A stretch of DNA of 64,000 bases from positions 1-64,000 of the forward strand of contig UQDR01000001.1 of assembly GCA_900539835.1 (NCBI GenBank), read 5' to 3'. This stretch comes from an uncultured Ruminococcus sp. (lineage in GTDB: Bacteria; Bacillota; Clostridia; Oscillospirales; Ruminococcaceae). Below are positions 25,886 through 33,526 of this stretch, piece by piece (position 1 is the stretch's first letter; every line of letters starts with the position of its first letter). The notes below the pieces were generated by a model. That model had not been told where the DNA came from. It did not search any database and saw only the letters and a program-made list of their open reading frames with translations. The position numbers and the translations under genes were made by a program.

Positions 25886-27175
25886 ATGATAAAGCTAAAT
25901 AAAATATATGCAAACGGCTGTGACGAGGAAAAGTTTTTCAAACAGCTTGAAGAAAGAAACGGTGAAACAGATAAGCAGGTTACAAATGTTGTAAGCGAGA
26001 TCATAGAAAATGTAAAGAAAAACGGTGATGAAGCTGTAAAGGCTTATACCGAAAAGTTTGATGGAAAATTACCGCAGTATTATGAAGTGCCGAGAGATTT
26101 GGTTAATGACGCTTTGACTGGGGCTGACCCTGAGTTTGTAAACTCAATGCTTAATGCCGTTGAGAATATAACTGATTTTCATAACAGACAAAAGTCCCAA
26201 AGCTTTGTAAATCCAAAGGAAAATGGAGTTATTTTAGGACAGCGTGTAAGAGGACTTGAAAGAGTAGGACTTTATGTTCCGGGCGGCACTGCTGCTTATC
26301 CATCATCTGTACTCATGAATGCCATACCTGCTAAAATCGCAGGTGTTAAAGAAATCATCATGGTTACCCCTCCTTTAAAAGACGGTACACCTAATAAAGA
26401 TATTCTTGTGGCGGCAGCGCTTTGCGGAGTAGATAGAATTTTCTTGTCTGGCGGTGCACAGGCTATCGCAGCTCTTGCCTATGGCACAGAAGAAATTCCA
26501 AAGGTTGATAAAATTGTTGGACCCGGTAATATCTTTGTTGCAACAGCAAAGAAATTGCTGTATGGCATGGTTGATATTGATATGATAGCAGGACCAAGTG
26601 AAATTTTGGTTTTGGCAGATGAAACTGCTGACCCTAAATATGTCGCAGCAGATTTGATGTCACAAGCTGAGCATGATAAGCTTGCATCTGCTATCTTGGT
26701 TACAACTTGTGAAGAACTTGCTGACAAAACGGAAATAGAGATTAACAAGCAGGTTGAAGCTCTTTCAAGAAAGGACATTATCGAAAAATCACTTTCTGAC
26801 TATGGCGCAGTCCTTGTTTGCGAAACTAAGGATCAGGCTTGTGAGATTGCTAATCGTTTAGCTCCTGAGCATCTTGAAGTTCTTTTTGAAAACCCATTGG
26901 AATATCTGGGTAAGCTTGATAATGCAGGTTCAGTATTTTTAGGCAATTACGCTCCCGAGCCTTTGGGAGATTACTACGCCGGACCTAACCATGTCCTTCC
27001 TACAAGCGGTACTGCAAGATTTTTCTCACCGCTTTCAGTAAACAGCTTTGAAAAGCGTTCAAGCTTTATTTACTATACTGAGGACGCATTGCGTGAAGCT
27101 AAGGACGACATCGTTCTTATTGCTGAAAAAGAGGGACTTACTGCACATGCAAACGCTATAAAAGTTAGATTCTAA
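25886..27175 (+). CDS. hisD: Histidinol dehydrogenase
   Basis: Zinc- and NAD-dependent enzyme for the last two oxidations from L-histidinol to L-histidine. Visible landmarks are GLYVPGGTAAYPSSVLMNAI, SGGAQAIAALAYGT, VDKIVGPGNIFVATAK, the zinc and catalytic region DLMSQAEHDKLASA and a second GPNHVLPT near the C-terminus. 429 residues is typical. Its stop codon shares a base with the ATG of the next gene (TAATG), so the two are translationally coupled. In many his operons hisC would come next; here it is a GNAT gene. Confidence 0.96.
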   Translation: MIKLNKIYANGCDEEKFFKQLEERNGETDKQVTNVVSEIIENVKKNGDEAVKAYTEKFDGKLPQYYEVPRDLVNDALTGADPEFVNSMLNAVENITDFHNRQKSQSFVNPKENGVILGQRVRGLERVGLYVPGGTAAYPSSVLMNAIPAKIAGVKEIIMVTPPLKDGTPNKDILVAAALCGVDRIFLSGGAQAIAALAYGTEEIPKVDKIVGPGNIFVATAKKLLYGMVDIDMIAGPSEILVLADETADPKYVAADLMSQAEHDKLASAILVTTCEELADKTEIEINKQVEALSRKDIIEKSLSDYGAVLVCETKDQACEIANRLAPEHLEVLFENPLEYLGKLDNAGSVFLGNYAPEPLGDYYAGPNHVLPTSGTARFFSPLSVNSFEKRSSFIYYTEDALREAKDDIVLIAEKEGLTAHANAIKVRF

Positions 27176-27627
27176 TGAATGTAAGAGAATATAAGCCCTC
27201 GGATTGCAAGGAACTTGCAAATCTCTTTTATGATACTGTCCATAACATAAACGCAAAGGATTATACTCAGGTGCAGTTGGATGTTTGGGCAACAGGAAAT
27301 GTCGATTTAGAAGACTGGAATAAATCTTTTTTAGAGCATTATACATTTGTTGCGGTAGAAGCTGAAAAAATTGTTGGCTTTGGTGATATTGACAGGTCTG
27401 GTTATCTTGATCGTTTGTATGTTCATAAAAACTATCAAGGCTTGGGAATAGCTACAGCACTTTGCAACAGGCTTGAAAATAAAGTAACAGGCAGAATTAC
27501 AGTTCATGCATCAATTACGGCAAAACCTTTTTTTGAAAAAAGAGGATATGGAGTTTTAAGAGAACAACAGATTAAAAGGCAAGGAATTACTTTAATTAAT
27601 TTTGTTATGGAAAAGGTGATAAAATGA
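27175..27627 (+). CDS. GNAT-family N-acetyltransferase inside the his operon
   Basis: A 150-residue acetyl-CoA-dependent acetyltransferase. The acetyl-CoA-binding motif is LYVHKNYQGLGIATALCNRL, followed by a strand ITVHAS and a terminal FVMEK. The substrate is unknown. It overlaps hisD by 1 bp and hisB by 4 bp, so it is embedded in the his operon and expressed with it. It occupies the place where hisC often sits, but a GNAT fold cannot replace the PLP aminotransferase. A role in modifying an amino acid or antibiotic would be guesswork. Confidence 0.85.
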   Translation: MNVREYKPSDCKELANLFYDTVHNINAKDYTQVQLDVWATGNVDLEDWNKSFLEHYTFVAVEAEKIVGFGDIDRSGYLDRLYVHKNYQGLGIATALCNRLENKVTGRITVHASITAKPFFEKRGYGVLREQQIKRQGITLINFVMEKVIK

Positions 27628-28202
27628 GAACTGCTGAAGTAAAAAGAAAAACAAAAGAAACTGATATAGAAGTCTTTGTTAAGCTTGACGGCGAGGGTGA
27701 AGTTAATGTGAATACAGGCATCGGTTTTTTTGACCATATGCTTACCGCTTTCGGTGTTCACAGCGGTATTGACCTTGATGTCCGTTGCGTAGGAGATTTG
27801 AACGTTGACGGACATCATACCGTTGAGGATACCGGTATTGTCCTTGGACAAGCTTTTGCAAAGGCTTTGGATAATAAAGCCGGTATCGCACGTTACGGCT
27901 CGGCTTTTGTTCCAATGGACGAAGCATTGGCTTTTTGTTCTCTCGATATAAGCGGCCGTCCGTTTTTAGTGTTTAATGGTGATTTTAAAGATGATAGAAT
28001 CGGCGAATATGATACCTGTCTGACAGAAGAATTTTTCAGAGCTTTTGCTTTTAATTCAGGGATAACCTTGCACATAAAAAAAGAATACGGCAAAAACGAC
28101 CATCATATTGCAGAGGCTATCTTTAAGGCTGTTGCTCATGCCTTGAAAAAAGCTATGAAGATTGAGGGAGATACGATCCTTTCAACAAAAGGAGTGCTTT
28201 AA
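27624..28202 (+). CDS. hisB: Imidazoleglycerol-phosphate dehydratase
   Basis: Converts imidazole-glycerol-phosphate to imidazole-acetol-phosphate. Monofunctional (192 residues, no phosphatase domain). The metal-binding motifs are visible: NTGIGFFDHML, DGHHTVEDTGI and KNDHHIAEAIFKA. Its start overlaps the GNAT gene by 4 bp and its stop directly abuts the hisH start. Confidence 0.97.
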   Translation: MRTAEVKRKTKETDIEVFVKLDGEGEVNVNTGIGFFDHMLTAFGVHSGIDLDVRCVGDLNVDGHHTVEDTGIVLGQAFAKALDNKAGIARYGSAFVPMDEALAFCSLDISGRPFLVFNGDFKDDRIGEYDTCLTEEFFRAFAFNSGITLHIKKEYGKNDHHIAEAIFKAVAHALKKAMKIEGDTILSTKGVL

Positions 28203-28820
28203 ATGATTGCAATCGTAGACTACGGTGCAGGAAATATTTTTTCCGTAAAAAATGCGCTGGACTATTTGGGATTTGAAAATAAACTTACTAATAAAACACA
28301 GGATTTAATAAACGCAGATGCAATTATTTTACCGGGGGTCGGAGCATTTCCTTGGGCAATGGAAATGCTAAAGGAAAGCGGACTCGTTGATACAATAAAA
28401 GATCAGTCAAAGATTAAACCATTCTTGGGTATATGTCTTGGAATGCAGCTTCTTTTTGAAAAAAGTTACGAGTTTGAGGAGTGCGACGGACTTGGATTGC
28501 TGAAAGGCAAGGTTGATAAAATTGACGAGCCTGATCTTGTGATACCTCATATGGGCTGGAATAAACTTGTGTATAATCATGATTGTCCGCTTTTTAACGG
28601 TTTAACTAATGATGAGTATGTTTATTTTGTTCATTCTTATAAAGCTTTTTGTAATGACGAAAATCTATACGCTTATTGTGAATATGGTGACAAAGTTCCT
28701 GCACTCGTATCTGACGGCAAATTTATTTTCGGTGCACAGTTTCATCCTGAGAAAAGCGGAAAAACAGGTCTGAAAATACTTGAAAACTTTGCAAAGCTAA
28801 GCGTTAAGGAGGGGGAATAA
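28203..28820 (+). CDS. hisH: Imidazole glycerol phosphate synthase, glutaminase subunit
   Basis: Class-I glutamine amidotransferase that supplies ammonia to HisF. The nucleophile is C78 in FLGICLGMQ, and the His-Glu pair of the triad lies in FHPEKSG near residue 180. 205 residues is typical. AAGGAGTG lies upstream and overlaps the end of hisB; hisF follows one base after its stop. Confidence 0.97.
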   Translation: MIAIVDYGAGNIFSVKNALDYLGFENKLTNKTQDLINADAIILPGVGAFPWAMEMLKESGLVDTIKDQSKIKPFLGICLGMQLLFEKSYEFEECDGLGLLKGKVDKIDEPDLVIPHMGWNKLVYNHDCPLFNGLTNDEYVYFVHSYKAFCNDENLYAYCEYGDKVPALVSDGKFIFGAQFHPEKSGKTGLKILENFAKLSVKEGE

Positions 28821-28821
28821 T

Positions 28822-29577
28822 ATGCTTGCAAAAAGAATTATACCCTGTCTTGACGTTCGTGACGGTAAGGTTGTAAAAGGCGTAAATTTTGAGGGAATAA
28901 AAGAAGTCGGCGACCCTGTTGCATGTGCTTATGAATATAATTTGCAGGGTGCTGATGAAATTGTATTTTACGATATAACAGCTTCTCACGAGGGCAGAGG
29001 AGTTATGCTTGATGTGGTAAGGGATACTGCAAAAAAAGTTTTTGTTCCGCTTACTGTAGGCGGAGGAATCAAAACTGTTGATGATATCCGTGATACTCTT
29101 AGAGCAGGTGCTGACAAGGTGTCGGTAAATTCTCAAGCTGTTCAAAACCCTCAGCTTATAAAAGAGGGGGCTGACATTTTCGGAAGCCAGTGTATCTGTG
29201 TCGGAATTGATGCAAAGAAAGTTGCAGAAAACAAGTGGACTGTATATATTAACGGCGGAAGAATAGATATGGGAATTGACCTTATCGACTGGGTCAAGCA
29301 GATAGAACAGCTTGGTGCAGGGGAGATTTGTCTTAATTCTATAGATACCGACGGAGTGAGAGGCGGCTTTGATCTGCCGATGCTTAAGGCGGTTTGCAGT
29401 GCTGTAAATATCCCTGTAATAGCCAGCGGCGGAGCAGGAAAGCTTTCTGACTTTGCAGAAGCCTTTCTTGAAACAGATTGTTCTGCGGCTTTAGCAGCTT
29501 CACTGTTTCATTTCAAAGAATTAACAGTGAAACAGGTTAAAGCTGATTGCAAATCTAAAGGTATCATTGTGAGATAA
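28822..29577 (+). CDS. hisF: Imidazole glycerol phosphate synthase, cyclase subunit
   Basis: TIM-barrel partner of HisH; makes IGP and AICAR from PRFAR and ammonia. The N-terminus MLAKRIIPCLDVRDGKVVKG, the central LTVGGGI and the C-terminal VIASGGAG are diagnostic, and Asp residues at the barrel ends (CLDV, NSIDTDG) are kept. 251 residues. The similar barrel gene hisA, usually just upstream, is absent, so PRFAR must be produced by an enzyme encoded elsewhere. Confidence 0.97.
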   Translation: MLAKRIIPCLDVRDGKVVKGVNFEGIKEVGDPVACAYEYNLQGADEIVFYDITASHEGRGVMLDVVRDTAKKVFVPLTVGGGIKTVDDIRDTLRAGADKVSVNSQAVQNPQLIKEGADIFGSQCICVGIDAKKVAENKWTVYINGGRIDMGIDLIDWVKQIEQLGAGEICLNSIDTDGVRGGFDLPMLKAVCSAVNIPVIASGGAGKLSDFAEAFLETDCSAALAASLFHFKELTVKQVKADCKSKGIIVR

Positions 29578-29601
29578 ATAATAAAATCGGGGGAAAGTTT
29601 A

Positions 29602-30657
29602 GTGGCTTTTATAAAAGAAAAAGGCTTTGGATTACTATTTTGTTTGCTAATAGCTGTTCCGTCATGGTTTTTAGGAAAGCTTGTACCTGTTATTGGGGGA
29701 CCTGTTTTCGCCATATTGATAGGTATGATTTTGACATTGATTATTAAGGATAAATCAAAAATGCAAAATGGGATTACCTTTACTTCCAAGAAAATATTGC
29801 AGTATGCTGTAATTCTGCTGGGCTTTGGTCTGAATCTATCTACGATTTTAAAAACAGGAAAACAGTCGCTGCCTGTAATTATCTCTACTATAGCAACATC
29901 ACTTATTGTAGCTTTTATATTACATAAGCTATTGAAAGTACCGTCAAAAATATCTACTCTTGTGGGAGTTGGCTCAAGTATCTGCGGAGGCTCTGCAATA
30001 GCCGCAACAGCTCCGGTAATTGATGCCGATGATGAAGAAATTGCCCAGTCAATTTCAGTTATATTTCTTTTTAATGTTATTGCAGCATTAATTTTTCCTA
30101 CACTCGGCGGTTTGCTCGGACTCTCAAATGACGGCTTCGGCCTTTTTGCCGGCACAGCAGTGAATGATACTTCCTCAGTTACTGCCGCAGCTTCCGCTTG
30201 GGACGGAATTCATGGGAGCAATACTCTGGACACAGCAACAATAGTCAAGCTTACAAGAACTCTTGCTATTATCCCTATTACTTTAGTTCTTGCTTTTGTT
30301 AGAATAAGAACGGAAAAGAAAAGCTCTGTTGACGGAAAATCCGGCAAAAAGGTAGATTTCAAAAAGATTTTTCCTATGTTTATCATATATTTTGTGCTTG
30401 CGTCTGTTATTACTACCGTTGTAACAAGCGTTTTTGCTGATAACTCTGCTATACTTGGCGGAGCTAACAGTATATTCGGATTTTTAAAAGATTTGAGTAA
30501 GTTCTTTATTGTTATGGCAATGGCAGCAATAGGTATGAACACTAATATTATAAAACTTGTTAAAACAGGCGGAAAACCTATATTTATGGGCTTCTGCTGT
30601 TGGATTGCCATTGCGTGCGTAAGTCTTGGTATGCAAAAAATTATAGGAGTTTGGTAA
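29602..30657 (+). CDS. YeiH/UPF0324-family membrane protein (putative sulfate exporter family)
   Basis: Integral membrane protein of 351 residues with about ten hydrophobic helices, in the YeiH (UPF0324) family annotated as putative sulfate exporters; the substrate is unproven. Landmarks are PVIGGPVFAILIGM, LQYAVILLGFGLNL, the glycine-rich VGSSICGGSAIAATAPVI and GTAVNDTSSVTAA. The start is GTG 29602 with GGGGGAAAG upstream. It follows hisF by 24 bp in the same direction. No link to histidine synthesis is known; it may be a passenger in the operon. Confidence 0.85.
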   Translation: MAFIKEKGFGLLFCLLIAVPSWFLGKLVPVIGGPVFAILIGMILTLIIKDKSKMQNGITFTSKKILQYAVILLGFGLNLSTILKTGKQSLPVIISTIATSLIVAFILHKLLKVPSKISTLVGVGSSICGGSAIAATAPVIDADDEEIAQSISVIFLFNVIAALIFPTLGGLLGLSNDGFGLFAGTAVNDTSSVTAAASAWDGIHGSNTLDTATIVKLTRTLAIIPITLVLAFVRIRTEKKSSVDGKSGKKVDFKKIFPMFIIYFVLASVITTVVTSVFADNSAILGGANSIFGFLKDLSKFFIVMAMAAIGMNTNIIKLVKTGGKPIFMGFCCWIAIACVSLGMQKIIGVW

Positions 30658-30658
30658 T

Positions 30659-31462
30659 ATGGATGATATGAGCACAATAAAAACAGATAGTGATAATAAT
30701 TTTTTATATTCACTCAAAACATCACTTATAACACAAAGTGAAAAACCATATTTAACAGCAATAAAAAAATCTTTGCCAAATGGTTATTTTGTGCAGCCAC
30801 AAATTAATCTTGCCAGTATAATTGTTAAAAATGGAGATTTTAAATATCAAAATGAACTTTTTAGAAATATCGATGCTTGCATTTTTGATATGTCATATAA
30901 ACCAATTGTTCTTATAGAAATAAATGATATTTCACATAATGATTATCGTAGGCGAGACAGAGATACAAAGGTTAAAAATATTTGTGAAGAAGCTGGAATA
31001 AAACTTATTACATTTTGGACAAACTATGGTTTAAATCAAGATTACATTTATAAAAAAGTAAACGAAGCTATAAATGAAGCTCCTAATTTTACTAGAATAA
31101 AACATTCGGATCAAAAAGATCATATCAATAAAAGTGATCAGAATTTTACCCAATATAATTCTAATGTTAACACATATAGATCAAAAATGAGGAAAAATGG
31201 TTGTTATATAGCTACTGCTGTGTATGGTTCTTATGATTGTGAAAATGTTTGGGTATTAAGACGTTTTAGAGACTTTAAATTGAATCGTACATTCTTTGGT
31301 AGGTGTTTTGTGAAAATATATTACACTATTAGTCCTCATTTAGTTAAATGGTTTGGAAATACAATTTGGTTTAAACGACTTTGTAAAAAGTTACTAGATG
31401 CAAAAGTGAGTAAATTGAAAAGAAAAGGATATTCAGACAAACCATATCAAGACTTATATTAA
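30659..31462 (+). CDS. DUF2726-like domain plus C-terminal CFI-box protein
   Basis: A 267-residue protein with two recognisable parts. Residues about 20-130 resemble DUF2726, a nuclease-like fold: QPQINLASII, RNIDACIFDMSYKPIVLIEIND, then a conserved basic stretch and GIKLITFWTNYG. Residues about 180-267 match the C-terminal CFI-box region: GCYIATAVYGSYDCENVWVL, RRFRDFKL, YYTISPHLVKWFG. A polar, low-complexity linker joins them. No function is known for the CFI-box; the Cys-x-x-Ala-Thr region may bind metal or be modified. Base composition looks more A-rich than its neighbours. It sits between the exporter and hisI with an overlapping Shine-Dalgarno (GGAG 9 bases before ATG), so it is embedded in the his operon and may be acquired. 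Confidence 0.72.
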   Translation: MDDMSTIKTDSDNNFLYSLKTSLITQSEKPYLTAIKKSLPNGYFVQPQINLASIIVKNGDFKYQNELFRNIDACIFDMSYKPIVLIEINDISHNDYRRRDRDTKVKNICEEAGIKLITFWTNYGLNQDYIYKKVNEAINEAPNFTRIKHSDQKDHINKSDQNFTQYNSNVNTYRSKMRKNGCYIATAVYGSYDCENVWVLRRFRDFKLNRTFFGRCFVKIYYTISPHLVKWFGNTIWFKRLCKKLLDAKVSKLKRKGYSDKPYQDLY

Positions 31463-31480
31463 AATGTTTAGGAGAAAAAT

Positions 31481-31831
31481 ATGAATCCAGTTAAAATTGA
31501 TATTAATAATCTTGACAAATATTTTGTTAAAAGCGAGCTGATACCTGCTGTGGCATTTGATGTTGATACCAAAACAGTACTTATGCTTGCTTATATGAAT
31601 AAGGATAGTCTAAAAAAGACTTTGGAAACAGGCTATACATGGTATTGGAGCAGGTCAAGACAAGAGCTTTGGAATAAAGGTGCAACAAGCGGTCATCTGC
31701 AAAAGGTTGTGTCTGTTTATGCAGACTGCGATGACGATACACTTTTGCTTAACGTAAAACAGACAGGTGTAGCTTGCCATACAGGCTCATATAGCTGCTT
31801 TTTCAAGGAAATTTATAACGAGGAGAATTAA
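31481..31831 (+). CDS. hisI: Phosphoribosyl-AMP cyclohydrolase
   Basis: Opens the adenine ring of PR-AMP, third step of histidine synthesis. Monofunctional, 116 residues. Landmarks are AYMNKDSL, TWYWSRSRQELWNKGATSGH and the metal-binding DCDDDTLLL with the catalytic Cys region GVACHTGSYSCFF. TTAGGAG precedes ATG. hisE follows two bases after its stop as a separate gene, unlike the fused HisIE of enterobacteria. Confidence 0.96.
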   Translation: MNPVKIDINNLDKYFVKSELIPAVAFDVDTKTVLMLAYMNKDSLKKTLETGYTWYWSRSRQELWNKGATSGHLQKVVSVYADCDDDTLLLNVKQTGVACHTGSYSCFFKEIYNEEN

Positions 31832-31833
31832 TT

Positions 31834-32172
31834 ATGACAGTTTATCAGGAAATTTTTGAAGTAATAAAACAGCGTAAAGCTGATTATGAATCAGGGAAAT
31901 CACAGGAAAATTCCTATACAGCATACTTGTTCGATAAGGGCGTGGATAAAATCTGTAAAAAAGTAGGCGAGGAAGCTGCCGAAACAATAATTGCAGCCAA
32001 AAACGGCGATAATGACGAGCTGAAAAATGAAATTAATGATTTGATTTATCATGTAATGGTGCTCGCCGCTAATCAGGGACTCGATTGGTCTGAAGTCGAA
32101 AAGGTTCTCGAAGAAAGAAATGAGAAAATCGGAAATCTTAAAACTTTCCATGAAGTTGATAAGAATACATAA
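31834..32172 (+). CDS. hisE: Phosphoribosyl-ATP pyrophosphatase
   Basis: Hydrolyses PR-ATP to PR-AMP, second step of histidine synthesis. MazG-like helical fold of 112 residues: SYTAYLFDKGVDKICKKVGE followed by EAAETIIAAK and NEINDLIYHVMVLAA carry the metal-binding acids. Last gene of the operon, followed by a hairpin. Confidence 0.96.
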   Translation: MTVYQEIFEVIKQRKADYESGKSQENSYTAYLFDKGVDKICKKVGEEAAETIIAAKNGDNDELKNEINDLIYHVMVLAANQGLDWSEVEKVLEERNEKIGNLKTFHEVDKNT

Positions 32173-32181
32173 GTTAAATAC

Positions 32182-32212
32182 AAAAGCTGTCTGATTATAG
32201 ACAGCTTTTATT
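32182..32212 (+). terminator. Terminator of the his operon
   Basis: A perfect 11-bp stem (32182-32192 with 32199-32209) and 6-nt loop, ending in TTTTATT, 10 bases after hisE. The T-run mostly overlaps the stem, so strength is moderate. Confidence 0.7.
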
Positions 32213-32312
32213 CTGTATTGATTTTTGTATGTTTTGTGGATTTTTGGCAATAATCAAGGATATATTGTTGTAATTTTTGTAGAACTTTTTGTGAAGGTTT
32301 TATAAAAAAAGC

Positions 32313-32341
32313 TTGACAATTCCAGTTTTCTGGTGTAGAAT
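32313..32341 (+). promoter_or_regulatory. Sigma-A promoter of the str operon
   Basis: TTGACA (32313-32318), 17-nt spacer, TAGAAT (32336-32341), about 70 bp before rpsL. Confidence 0.82.
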
Positions 32342-32410
32342 TATAAATGTATGCTGGAGCGGTGTATATATTGCCGTTAAGCGTATAATATTGCGGAAAG
32401 GAGAGAGAAG

Positions 32411-32836
32411 ATGCCAACCTTTAACCAGTTAGTAAGAAAGGGAAGAGATGTTCTTGAAACCAAGTCAACAGCACCAGCTCTTCAGAAGGGTTATAACTCA
32501 AAGAAGAAAACTGCTATTGACCAGAGCTGTCCTCAGAAGCGTGGCGTTTGTACAGCAGTAAGAACTGCTACACCTAAAAAGCCTAACTCAGCTATGAGAA
32601 AAATTGCCAGAGTTAAGCTTACAAACGGACATGAAGTAACAGCTTATATTCCGGGTATCGGACATAATCTTCAGGAGCATAGCGTTGTTATGATCAGAGG
32701 CGGACGTGTTAAGGACCTTCCTGGTGTACGTTACCATATCATCAGAGGAACTTTGGACGCACAGGGTGTTGCAAACAGAATGCAGGCCAGATCAAAATAC
32801 GGTGCTAAGAGACCGAAGGCAGGAGCTAAGAAATAA
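32411..32836 (+). CDS. rpsL: 30S ribosomal protein S12
   Basis: Decoding-centre protein of the small subunit. 141 residues; the conserved core is CPQKRGVCTAV, TPKKPNSAMRK and GGRVKDLPGVRYH. The TPKKPNSA loop is unaltered at the lysines commonly changed in streptomycin resistance. The segment after the N-terminal helix matches the longer Firmicute type. Strong AAAGGAGAG Shine-Dalgarno. First gene of the str operon; it is unusually far (195 bp) from rpsG. Confidence 0.97.
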   Translation: MPTFNQLVRKGRDVLETKSTAPALQKGYNSKKKTAIDQSCPQKRGVCTAVRTATPKKPNSAMRKIARVKLTNGHEVTAYIPGIGHNLQEHSVVMIRGGRVKDLPGVRYHIIRGTLDAQGVANRMQARSKYGAKRPKAGAKK

Positions 32837-33031
32837 TATTAGCTTCTAAAAAAATTAAGGTAAAAAACTCATTGTCGCAAACTGCGAAGACCACAGTTCG
32901 TGCAGAGAGATTTATATAAACAGAGCAATAGTTCTGTTTTTGTTAAGTTTCTGCCGGTAACTGACGGGGCTATAGCGTAGGGCTATAGAGCGAGTACCTA
33001 TGAATTCATTAATGTGAAGGAGGGAATTTAA
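32837..33031 (+). promoter_or_regulatory. Structured 195-bp rpsL-rpsG spacer
   Basis: No gene is present. At least three foldable elements are visible: a bulged hairpin near 32881-32906 (CTGCGAA with TTC and GCAG), a terminator-like stem at 32918-32939 with T-run, and a hairpin of two CTATAG copies near 32970-32988. A small palindrome TGAATTCA lies just before the rpsG Shine-Dalgarno. E. coli S7 binds its own S12-S7 intercistronic RNA, so autoregulation by S7 is a reasonable hypothesis, not a demonstrated match. Confidence 0.45.
32918..32942 (+). terminator. Terminator-like hairpin inside the str operon
   Basis: AAACAGAGC, loop AATA, GTTCTGTTT (9 bp, one wobble) followed by TTG, with TTTTT spanning 32937-32941. 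Located between rpsL and rpsG, so it would have to be partial or regulated. Confidence 0.6.
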
Positions 33032-33502
33032 GTGCCAAGAAGAGGTAGAGTTTCAAAAAGAGACGTATTGCTCGATCCAGTTTACAACTCTAAGCTTGTT
33101 ACACGTCTTGTTAACAACATCATGTTGGACGGTAAGAAGGGTGTAGCTCAGAAGATTGTATACGGAGCATTTGAAATTGTTGAAGAAAAGACAGGCCGTC
33201 CTGCTTTGGAGGTTTTTGAAGAGGCTATGAATAATATCATGCCTGAGCTGGAAGTTAAGGCTCGCCGTGTCGGCGGTGCAACTTACCAGGTTCCGATGGA
33301 GGTTCGTCCTGACAGACGTCAGACTTTGGGTCTGAGATGGATCACAAAGTATTCTCGTGAAAGAAACGAAGATACAATGAAAGAAAGACTTGCAGCTGAA
33401 ATCCTTGACGCTCTTAACGGAGTAGGCGGATCATGCAAGAAGCGTGACGATACACATAAAATGGCTGAAGCTAATAAGGCTTTCGCTCATTACAGATGGT
33501 AA
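33032..33502 (+). CDS. rpsG: 30S ribosomal protein S7
   Basis: Primary 16S rRNA-binding protein nucleating the 30S head. 156 residues; PRRGRVSKRDVLLDPVYNSK at the start and GGATYQVPMEVRPDRR are diagnostic. The start is GTG 33032 with AAGGAGGG upstream. fusA follows 24 bp after the stop. S7 is the autoregulatory protein of the E. coli str operon. Confidence 0.97.
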   Translation: MPRRGRVSKRDVLLDPVYNSKLVTRLVNNIMLDGKKGVAQKIVYGAFEIVEEKTGRPALEVFEEAMNNIMPELEVKARRVGGATYQVPMEVRPDRRQTLGLRWITKYSRERNEDTMKERLAAEILDALNGVGGSCKKRDDTHKMAEANKAFAHYRW

Positions 33503-33526
33503 TCACAGTATAAATAGGAGGATATT

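Noticed and set aside
29508..30155. 215-codon open frame antisense to hisF and the exporter gene
   Set aside because: It spans the ends of two well-supported plus-strand genes and encodes a low-information hydrophobic and Pro-rich sequence; it is a shadow.
32960..32995. Direct repeat GGGCTATAG as a mobile-element or CRISPR trace
   Set aside because: Only two copies four bases apart; better explained as arms of a hairpin since CTATAG is self-complementary.
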